Below, piece after piece: positions 50,956 to 59,200 of a DNA stretch of 64,000 nt. This DNA comes from Mycobacterium sp. 155. Its GTDB lineage: Bacteria > Actinomycetota > Actinomycetes > Mycobacteriales > Mycobacteriaceae. The stretch lies in the NCBI RefSeq assembly GCF_000373905.1, contig NZ_KB892705.1:3670478-3734477 (forward strand), written 5' to 3'. Position 1 is the first letter of the stretch. Each line of letters opens with the position of its first letter. Made by a program: the position numbers and the translations under genes. The notes beneath the pieces were generated by a model that saw only the letters and a list, made by a program, of their open reading frames with translations, was not told where the DNA came from and did not search any database.

Positions 50956-53199
50956 CTAATTGCTCCTCACGTCCGCAGCCAGCGTCGAGTTGAACGTCTT
51001 GCTCGGCCGCATCACCGCAGCCGTCTTCTCGCTGTCCGCGGCGTAGTAGCCACCGATGTCGACCGGCTGGCCCTGCACCGCTGCCAGCTCGGTGACGATG
51101 GCCTCCTCGTTCTGGGCCAACGCCTTGGCCAGCGGCTCGAAATGCTTGGCCAGCTCGGGATCGTCGGTCTGGGCCGCGAGTTCCTCCGCCCAGTACATGG
51201 CCAGATAGAACTGGCTGCCGCGGTTGTCGAGTTCGCCGGTCCTGCGCGACGGGCTCTTGTCGTTGTCGAGCAGCTTGCCTGTCGCGGCATCCAGGGTCTT
51301 TGCCAGGATCACGGCCCTCTTGTTGCCGGACTTGTTACCGAGGTCCTCCAGGCTCGCGCCCAGGGCCAGGAACTCGCCGAGCGAATCCCAGCGCAGGTGG
51401 TTCTCCTCGACCAGTTGGTGCACATGCTTGGGTGCCGAACCGCCCGCACCAGTTTCGTACAACCCGCCGCCGGCCATCAGCGGCACAATCGAGAGCATCT
51501 TGGCGCTGGTGCCGAGCTCCAGGATCGGGAACAGGTCGGTGAGGTAGTCGCGCAGGATGTTGCCGGTCGCCGCGATAGTGTCCTGGCCCCGCATCGCCCG
51601 TTCGATGGTGTGCCGCATCGCGCGTTCCTGCGACATGATCTGGATGTCGAGGCCCTCGGTGTCGTGGTCCTTGAGGTATCGGTTGACCTTCTTGCGCAAC
51701 TCGGCCTCGTGCGGACGCTCCTGGTCCAGCCAGAACACCACCGGCATGCCGGACAGCCGCGCCCGGTTGACGGCCAGCTTGACCCAGTCCTGGATCGGCA
51801 GATCCTTCACGATCGGCATGCGCCAGATGTCACCGACCTCGACGTTCTGGGTCAACAGCACCTCGCCGGTGTCGTTGTCGACGATGTTGGCGACGCCGTC
51901 CGCGGGGATTTCGAACGTCTTGTCGTGGCTGCCGTACTCCTCGGCCTTCTGCGCCATCAAGCCGACATTGGGCACGGTGCCCATCGTCGTCGGATCGAAC
52001 TGGCCGTGCGTCTTACAGAAGTTGATCATCTCCTGGTAGATCCGGGAGAAGGTGGACTCCGGGTTGACCGCCTTGGTGTCCTTGGTGCGGCCGTCGGCGC
52101 CGTACATCTTGCCGCCGAGCCGGATCATCGCCGGCATCGAGGCGTCAACGATGACATCGCTGGGCGAATGGAAGTTCGAGATGCCCTTGGCCGAATCCAC
52201 CATGGCCAGCTCGGGCCGATGCTCGTGGCAGGCGTGCAGGTCGCGGATGATCTCCTCGTGCTGCGAGGCGGGCAGCGACTCGATCTTGGCGTAGAGATCG
52301 GAGAGCCCGTTGTTGACGTTGACGCCCAGCTCGTCGAAGAGCTTCTGGTGCTTGGCGAAGGCGTCCTTGTAGAAGATCTTGACGGCGTGGCCGAACACGA
52401 TCGGATGGCTGACCTTCATCATGGTGGCTTTGACGTGCAGCGAGAACATGACGCCGGTCTTGTAAGCGTCCTGCATCTGCTCTTCGTAGAAGTCGCAGAG
52501 GGCCTTGCGGCTCATGAACATACTGTCGATGATGTCGCCCGCGTCGAGCGCGACCTCGGGCTTCAATACGATGACCCGGCCGTCGGTGGTGACGAGTTCC
52601 ATGCGTACGTTGTGCGCCTTGTCGAGCGTCAGCGACTTCTCGCCGTGGTAGAAGTCGCCGTGCTTCATGGTGGCCACGTGGGTCCGGGAGGCCTGCGACC
52701 ATTCCCCCATGCTGTGCGGGTGTTTGCGGGCGTACTCCTTGACCGCCTTGGGTGCGCGACGGTCCGAGTTGCCTTCGCGCAGCACCGGATTGACCGCGCT
52801 GCCGAGGACCTTCGAGTACCGCGCGCGGATGGCCTTTTCCTCGTCGGTCTTCGGGTCCCCCGGATAGTCCGGCACCGCGAAGCCTTTCCCCTGCAGCTCC
52901 TTGACGGCCGCCGTCAGCTGCGGGACCGAGGCGCTGATGTTGGGCAGCTTGATGATGTTCGTGTCCGGAAGCTGCGTCAGCCGCCCCAGCTCGGCCAGGT
53001 TGTCCGGGACACGCTGGTCCTCGGTCAGGTAGTCACCGAACTCGGCGAGGATGCGGGCCGCCACCGAGATGTCACTGGTCTCGACGTTGATGCCGGCCGG
53101 ATCGGTGAACGCGCGGATGATCGGCAGGAAGGCGTACGTCGCGAGCAGCGGCGCCTCATCGGTGAGCGTGTAGATGATGGTCGGCTTCTGCGAGCTCAT
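50956..53199 (-). CDS. icd2: Monomeric NADP-dependent isocitrate dehydrogenase
   Basis: The 747-residue enzyme is the large monomeric IDH-II type, converting isocitrate and NADP+ to 2-oxoglutarate, CO2 and NADPH in the citric acid cycle. Recognisable segments are [40 protein letters not shown], the phosphate-binding [20 protein letters not shown] and [17 protein letters not shown] at 53199 with GGAGACGC upstream. Its 2-oxoglutarate product and NADPH are also the substrates of the glutamate synthase operon 3 kb away, though they are separately transcribed. Confidence 0.96.
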   Translation of the reverse strand: MSSQKPTIIYTLTDEAPLLATYAFLPIIRAFTDPAGINVETSDISVAARILAEFGDYLTEDQRVPDNLAELGRLTQLPDTNIIKLPNISASVPQLTAAVKELQGKGFAVPDYPGDPKTDEEKAIRARYSKVLGSAVNPVLREGNSDRRAPKAVKEYARKHPHSMGEWSQASRTHVATMKHGDFYHGEKSLTLDKAHNVRMELVTTDGRVIVLKPEVALDAGDIIDSMFMSRKALCDFYEEQMQDAYKTGVMFSLHVKATMMKVSHPIVFGHAVKIFYKDAFAKHQKLFDELGVNVNNGLSDLYAKIESLPASQHEEIIRDLHACHEHRPELAMVDSAKGISNFHSPSDVIVDASMPAMIRLGGKMYGADGRTKDTKAVNPESTFSRIYQEMINFCKTHGQFDPTTMGTVPNVGLMAQKAEEYGSHDKTFEIPADGVANIVDNDTGEVLLTQNVEVGDIWRMPIVKDLPIQDWVKLAVNRARLSGMPVVFWLDQERPHEAELRKKVNRYLKDHDTEGLDIQIMSQERAMRHTIERAMRGQDTIAATGNILRDYLTDLFPILELGTSAKMLSIVPLMAGGGLYETGAGGSAPKHVHQLVEENHLRWDSLGEFLALGASLEDLGNKSGNKRAVILAKTLDAATGKLLDNDKSPSRRTGELDNRGSQFYLAMYWAEELAAQTDDPELAKHFEPLAKALAQNEEAIVTELAAVQGQPVDIGGYYAADSEKTAAVMRPSKTFNSTLAADVRSN

Positions 53200-53414
53200 T
53201 CTCTGCGTCTCCTGGCGTCACGAAGTCACGGCGGCTATCAGTATCAGGTCGAATACGACACTACGTGCGGCTATGCGGGCCGTATACATGTGCCCAGCGA
53301 TCCCGGTTACGTTCCCCGTCCGGGCGAGCGGCACACGGTTTGCCCGGCCGCCTCCTCGAAACCGACGCCATGGTCGTGAACCGGCAGCGAGCACAGCCCT
53401 CATGTAGATCTCGG

Positions 53415-53590
53415 CTATTTCTGGTGCATGGCAATCCAGAGTCCGACGCGCTCTGGGACCCACTTGTGGCGACTCTCGGGCGCGACGACGTCGATCGCGG
53501 CAGCACAAGGTCCCCAGATGGGCCGGGCAGCCGCGCGAGCCGGCGCGTAGCGCGGCTGCGCTCAACCGCTTCTGGGAAACACCGGTTTAG
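53415..53590 (+). pseudogene. Relic of an alpha/beta-hydrolase gene
   Basis: A short plus-strand stretch encodes LFLVHGNPESDALWDPLVAT, the strand and oxyanion-loop start of haloalkane dehalogenase/epoxide hydrolase-like enzymes. About 100 bases later another frame encodes AAALNRFWETPV followed by TAG, the usual C-terminal end of the same family. The 200 or more residues between are gone. No start codon or ribosome site precedes the first part. Confidence 0.6.
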
Positions 53591-53660
53591 CGGGCCCAGC
53601 CACTTATGTTGTGGCCCAACATAATCCAGTGATGGAAGATTCTTTCCCGTCAGAGACTTG

Positions 53661-53690
53661 ACAACATACAACCATATGGTTGTACGTTGT
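53661..53690 (+). promoter_or_regulatory. 30-bp palindromic operator and promoter of the ArsR gene
   Basis: The sequence has arms ACAACATACAACCAT and ATGGTTGTACGTTGT, complementary at 14 of 15 positions. TTGACA (53658-53663) overlaps its left edge and TACGTT (53683-53688) its right edge; the ArsR GTG starts 7 bases after the latter, so the message is probably leaderless and the repressor would sit over the whole promoter. Confidence 0.75.
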
Positions 53691-53694
53691 AGGG

Positions 53695-54036
53695 GTGACC
53701 GAGTACAACGAGGACCGGACAGACGCCCTGTTCCACGCGCTGTCCGATCGCACCCGGCGCGACATCATGCGCCGGGTAATGGCAAGGGAGCACTCGGTTT
53801 CCACGCTCGCGGCGAAGTACGACATGAGCTTCGCGGCGGTGCAGAAGCACGTCGCCGTGCTGGAGCGGGCCGGCCTGCTCACCAAGCGACGCAGCGGTCG
53901 AGAACAGCTGGCCAACGGCGACGTGGCCGCGGTGCGGTCGGTGGCGTCCATGCTCACCGAGCTGGAGCAGGTGTGGCGTGGTCGCATCGCACGCATCGAC
54001 GAATTGATCGTATCCGATACGCCCCAGGAGGACTGA
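53695..54036 (+). CDS. ArsR-family winged-helix repressor
   Basis: This 113-residue protein has the winged helix-turn-helix LSDRTRRDIMRRVMAREHSV followed by STLAAKYDMSFAAVQKHVAV and LLTKRRSGREQ. It lacks the CxC metal site of ArsR/SmtB sensors and fits the SRPBCC-linked ArsR subgroup, whose members respond to other signals. I prefer the leaderless GTG at 53695 over the ATG inside the palindrome. The SRPBCC gene starts 3 bases after its stop, so the two are one operon and are probably autoregulated through the palindrome. Confidence 0.9.
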   Translation: MTEYNEDRTDALFHALSDRTRRDIMRRVMAREHSVSTLAAKYDMSFAAVQKHVAVLERAGLLTKRRSGREQLANGDVAAVRSVASMLTELEQVWRGRIARIDELIVSDTPQED

Positions 54037-54039
54037 ACC

Positions 54040-54525
54040 ATGCCCGTGACCGACGTCCAGCACGATCTCGACAACCTGACCCTGACCATCACGGCCGAGT
54101 TCGCCGCACCCGTGCAGCGCATCTGGCAGATCTACGCCGATCCGCGTCAACTGGAGAAGGTGTGGGGACCACCGACGTATCCCGCGACCGTGGTCGACCA
54201 TGACCTCACGCCCGGTGGCCGCGTGACGTACTTCATGACCGGCCCCGAGGGCGACAAGCATGCCGGGTACTGGGAAATCACGGCTGTCGACGAACCGGTG
54301 AGTTTCTCCTTCGTCGACGGTTTCGCCGATCTGGACTTCACCCCGAATCCCGAGATGCCGGTGTGCACGAACGTCTACGCCTTCAGCGAGCACGACGGCG
54401 GAACCCGCGCGGTCTATATGAGCACCTTCGCCTCTGCCGAGGCCCTTCAGCAGCTGTTGGAGATGGGCGTCGTCGAAGGCGCCTCCGCAGCGATCGGACA
54501 GATCGACGACCTCGTCGCGTCCTGA
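54040..54525 (+). CDS. SRPBCC/AHSA1-domain protein
   Basis: This 161-residue START-like (AHSA1) protein shows ITAEFAAPVQRIWQIYADPR at the N-terminus, WGPPTYPATVVDHDLTPGGR, and the GYWEITAVDEPVSFSFVDGF core. SRPBCC proteins bind hydrophobic ligands in a deep cavity. The pairing with an ArsR regulator is very common in actinobacteria, and the protein may sense or sequester a small molecule; the ligand is unknown. CAGGAGG precedes the ATG. Confidence 0.88.
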   Translation: MPVTDVQHDLDNLTLTITAEFAAPVQRIWQIYADPRQLEKVWGPPTYPATVVDHDLTPGGRVTYFMTGPEGDKHAGYWEITAVDEPVSFSFVDGFADLDFTPNPEMPVCTNVYAFSEHDGGTRAVYMSTFASAEALQQLLEMGVVEGASAAIGQIDDLVAS

Positions 54526-54575
54526 CCGCCAGCGGTACCTCACTACGTAACGTCCATGGCGTATACGTTCGTGCG

Positions 54576-56075
54576 ATGGACTTCGAGACCTACCGTGCGC
54601 ACGACGCCACGGGTCTGGCGAAACTGGTTGCAGACAAGCAGGTTTCGCCATCCGAGCTGCTCGCTGCCGCACAGGAGCGGGCCGCCGCGGTCAATCCGCG
54701 GATCAACGCCATCGTGCGCGACATCCCGGCGTCCCCGCCGGACGACCTGAGCGGACCGTTCGCCGGGGTGCCGTTCCTGATCAAGGACCTCGCGCAGGAT
54801 TACGCGGGCACACCCACCTCGGCGGGGTCGCGGGCGCTGCAGTCGCTGCCCGCCGCCGAGCACGCCACGATCGTGCAGCGCTGGATCGACGCAGGACTGG
54901 TCATCTTCGGGAAGACCAACACACCGGAGTTCGGGGCAAAGGGCATCACCGAGCCGCTCGCATGGGGGCCCACCCGCAACCCGTGGGACCTGACACGGAC
55001 ACCCGGCGGGTCTTCGGGCGGTTCAGCGGCGGCTGTGGCGGCAGGCATCGTGCCGTGCGCCGGGGCCAATGACGGCGGCGGATCGATCCGGATCCCGGCG
55101 GCGTCCTGTGGACTCGTCGGCCTGAAACCCGGCCGCGGGTTGACGCCGTCGGGCCCCGGATACGCCGAGTCCATGCACGGCGCGGCCGTACAAGGCGTCG
55201 TATCGCGGACGGTGCGCGACACCGCGGCGATGCTCGACGTCATCAGCGGCGGTGAACCGTGGGGACCGTACCTACCGGCCCTGCCCGATGCGTCGTACGC
55301 GTCATGTGTGGGTGCGGATCCCGGAAAGCTGCGGATCGGGATGCGGGTTCCGACGGCGATCAACCCCGCCCCACATGCCGAAGCCGTCGCGGCCGTGGCG
55401 GCAACCGTGCGTGCGCTCACCGAGCTCGGCCATCACGTCGACGAACTTCCACAAGCGCCATTCGACGACGCCGCGCTGGCGCGGGACTTCCTGCTCAGCT
55501 GGTTCGTGTACACGGCATGGGAACTCGCCGAGGCCAAGCGGCTCACCGGTGCCGGCGACGAGTTGTTCGAACGGGACACGCTGATCATGGCCGCGCTCGG
55601 CCGGGCCACCAGCAGCGTCGACTACGTGGATGCCGTACAGCGCCGACACCAGCACACGCGTCGACTCAGCACCTACTTCGAGTCGTATGACCTGTTGCTG
55701 ACTCCCACCTTGGCGACGCTGCCCCCGACGATCGGCGAGTTCGAATTGCCGACGGCGCTGCAGCGTGTCGCAGATGCGCTGATCAAGACGCGGACGGCAA
55801 GCCTGTTGCGCCACACCAAGATCATCGACGACATGGTGGACAAGAACCTCGGGTGGGTTCCGTATACCCAACTCGCGAACATCACGGGCCGGCCGGCGAT
55901 CTCGCTGCCCCTGCACTGGACCGCCCAAGGTCTGCCCCTCGGCGTCCAGTTCGTAGCACCGCTGGGCGGCGAATCGCTGCTGCTCAAGCTGGCAGCCCAG
56001 CTCGAAGAGGCAGTGCCCTGGGCTGGTCGCGTCGCGCCGGTCTCGTGGTCCGCAGTCCCCTCGCGATACTCTTAA
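54576..56075 (+). CDS. Amidase (amidase-signature family)
   Basis: The 499-residue enzyme hydrolyses an amide by a Ser-cisSer-Lys triad. The Lys lies in GVPFLIKDLAQDYAG (near residue 70), and the Gly/Ser-rich signature GGSSGGSAAAVAAG contains the cis-Ser and is followed by GANDGGGSIRIPAASCGLVG with the nucleophilic Ser. The substrate cannot be predicted. The ATG at 54576 follows a TACGTT box by 6 bases (possible leaderless start), 50 bases after the SRPBCC gene; the longer upstream frame overlaps that gene and is rejected. Confidence 0.92.
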   Translation: MDFETYRAHDATGLAKLVADKQVSPSELLAAAQERAAAVNPRINAIVRDIPASPPDDLSGPFAGVPFLIKDLAQDYAGTPTSAGSRALQSLPAAEHATIVQRWIDAGLVIFGKTNTPEFGAKGITEPLAWGPTRNPWDLTRTPGGSSGGSAAAVAAGIVPCAGANDGGGSIRIPAASCGLVGLKPGRGLTPSGPGYAESMHGAAVQGVVSRTVRDTAAMLDVISGGEPWGPYLPALPDASYASCVGADPGKLRIGMRVPTAINPAPHAEAVAAVAATVRALTELGHHVDELPQAPFDDAALARDFLLSWFVYTAWELAEAKRLTGAGDELFERDTLIMAALGRATSSVDYVDAVQRRHQHTRRLSTYFESYDLLLTPTLATLPPTIGEFELPTALQRVADALIKTRTASLLRHTKIIDDMVDKNLGWVPYTQLANITGRPAISLPLHWTAQGLPLGVQFVAPLGGESLLLKLAAQLEEAVPWAGRVAPVSWSAVPSRYS

Positions 56076-56263
56076 CGCCGTTGCGGGCGTTCAGCCGGAA
56101 CGCGATCACGCTGTCATCGACACTTGCGTTAAGCTAAGATGCTCGCACGCCGCTCACGACCGTCCGGTAACACGTCGAGGCGAGCGGGGTTCACTCAACG
56201 ACGAGAAAGCCTAAAGTTCCCAGTTGGGTGCGCCGTGCGCGGCGCGGGTTGAGGAGAACACGT
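56076..56263 (+). promoter_or_regulatory. Leader region of the glutamate synthase operon
   Basis: This 188-base gap contains TAAGAT (56135-56140), a fair -10 box without a good -35. AGGAGA (56252-56257) sits seven bases before the CTG at 56264, which decides the start of the next gene. Confidence 0.4.
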
Positions 56264-59200
56264 CTGAACGGCCTGTACGACCCGGAGCATGAGAAAAGCA
56301 GTTGTGGTGTCGGATTCCTGACCCGCAAAGACGGCATCCAGAGCCACGAGGTCATTCGCAAACTCCACGAAGCACTGTGCGCGGTACCCCACCGTGGTGG
56401 CATGTCATCGGAGGGCGTCGGTGACGGCGCGGGGGTAAACCTCGACCTCTCCCTACGCTTCTTCGCCGACCTCACGGGTCGCGACGATCTGCAACCCGGC
56501 CGTTTCGGCGTGGGCAACTTCTTCGTCCCCAACGACCCGGCCTCGCACGCCGAGGCCGACGCCGTCATCGAGACCGCCCTGCTGGCACAGGGATTCGAGA
56601 TCTTGATCAAACGCGATGTTCCCGTGGATAATTCGGCCATCCGGCCCGCCGCGGTCAAATATCAGCTACCCATCCGGCAGTGGGTGTTCTGGGCGGGTTC
56701 CGAGACGGTCTCCGACCGCAAGATCCACGACGCGCTCATGGCCATCGAAGCCGTGGCCTACACCCGCGACGAGCTGCGCGGGTTGTACCCCCTGTCGCTC
56801 AGTGCCCGGACCCAGGTCCTCAAGGGCCGGCTGAACTCCAACGAAGTGGTGCCCTACTTCACCGACCTGTCGGACCCGCGGATGGAAGCGCACTCGATGT
56901 TCTTCCACACCCGGTTCTCGACCAACACTGCGCCCAACGCGACCATGGCCCAACCGTTTCGGTTCATGGCCCACAACGGCGAGCTCAATACCGACAAGAA
57001 GAACCGGCTCTCCGACAACGCGATCGCCAGGTCCCGCAACCGCGCGATCATCCGTCCGGAGGGCCAATCCGACAGCTGCCGGCTGGACCAGACCCTGCAG
57101 AACCGGGTGCTCGAGGACGGCCTGGACCTGGTGACCGCTGTGGTCGCGATGATGCCCCCGGCGTGGGAGAACGATCAGACGTTGACCCCGCAGGTGCGGG
57201 CGATGCTCGAGTACTTCAGCCTGTACGAGGAAAAGAACGACGGGCCTGCCGCGGTGATCTTCGGCGACGGCACCATCATCGGAGCCCGCCTCGACCGGCT
57301 GGGGCTGCGACCGCTGCGCACCGTGGAAACCGACGAATACCTCGGGGTGATGTCGGAGGCCGGCCAGGTCGACTTCCCGGCCGATCAAGTGATCAAGCGC
57401 GGGCGCATCGAGGCCGGCGGCATGCTCTACTACGACCACGCCGAAGGCAGGTCCTACACCACCACCGAAGCCCTGGAAATGCTTGCCGCACGGGCTGATT
57501 ACCAGGCCATGCTGGACGACGCCCGGGTGGACCTCGCCGACCTGCCGGACGCGGCGGTCGAGAACCAGCTCTCCCCCGCGCGTTACAACGGCGATCTCAA
57601 CCGCCATCAACGCTACGTCGCATACTCACTGAATCAAGAGAGCTTCAAGTTCCTGATGGACCCGATGCTGGCCACCGGGCAGGAGAAGATCTCGGCGATG
57701 GGATACGGCGCGGCGATAAACGCGCTGTCCAACCATGAAGGCGGAATCGCACGGTACTTTTCGCAGCGGTTCGCACAGGTTACGAACCCGCCGCTGGACA
57801 GCATCCGCGAAGCGGACGGTATGACCCTGCGCGTGGCGCTCGGCGCCAAGCCCAACAGCGACGCACAACCGGCCCCGCAGATCGTCGTCGGATCACCGAT
57901 ACTCACCCACCTCGACATGCTCAAGATCCGCGATCAACCGCACACCCCGGTGCAGCGGTTCGGGATGCGCTACCCGGTGGATCTGACGGATTCCGAGGCC
58001 AACGCCCGCGCACTCGTCGGCGCCATCGACGAGTTGTGTGACGAGGTGGAGGCGTTCGCGCGCGCAACCGGTGGCATCGCCGTCATCTCCGACCGGCACG
58101 TCGAGAGCAGCCTGGCGGCAATGCCGGTCATCATTGTGATCTCGGCGATCAACCAGCGGCTGATCGAGGAGGGGCTGCGGTTGCGGGTCTCGGTGATCGC
58201 CGAGAGTGGCCAATTGTGCTCGTCTCATCACATCGCGACGGTGCTCGGGTTCGGTGCGTCTGCGGTGTATCCGCTCGCGGTGCAGATGCGCGCCGAGGAG
58301 AAGTTCGGCGGCTCTGAGAACGACACAGCCGCGGCCTTCCGGCATTTCGCCAAGGCGGCCGAGAAGTCGCTCATGAAGACCATGGGCCGGGTCGGGCTCT
58401 GTACCGTCGAAAGTTACATCGGCGGAGAGTTTTTCGAGCCCAGCTATCTCGACACCGCAGATCCCGTGCTGCGGCGGTATTTTCCCAATGTCGTTTCCCC
58501 CGTCGCCGGTGTCGGGTTCATGACGCTGGCCGACACGGCCGCCGACTGGCATGCCAGGGCACTCGCAGTGACCGGTGAGAAAGACGTGCCATTGCTGGGC
58601 CTGTTCAAGGAGCGCGCAGAGGGCGCTGGGCATTCGTACGGGACAACGGCGGTGCGCGGATTTGTCGACATGACCGAGGAATCCATCTCGTTCGACGACG
58701 AGGCCCGGCCGGAGAACCCCGACATGGCCGATCCCGGGTTTCTGCGGGAGCTGCCGCTGCATCAGCTCGAAGGCGCATTCGGCCTCACCGACGAGGCTTA
58801 CCGCAACACCAGTTTCGACGAACTGACGCCGCGCGCGATCAACAGCTTCGACATCACCCCCGGATACCGCAGTTTCGTGTTTGCGATGAACGCCGAGCGG
58901 ACGCGCCGACCGGCGGCGCTACGGGACGTGCTGGCCTTCCCCGCTGATGTGAATTTTGTGTACACCGCCGACGAGTTCCGCACCGAGATGGGGCAATTCG
59001 CGCGGTTCGGCAACAACGACTTCCAGGTGCGGGGCCTGACGTGCGAGCAGGTCGGTGACGAGTTCACGCTACGGCTCCATCAAGGTCCCGAACGCCTGAC
59101 AGCACTCGCGGAGTCGCTGCAGGCGCGGTTCGGCGGTGAGATCGTCGACTCCGAGGTCCTCGAGGACTGTCTGCGGCTGCGCGCCACCGGCGAAGCGCTG

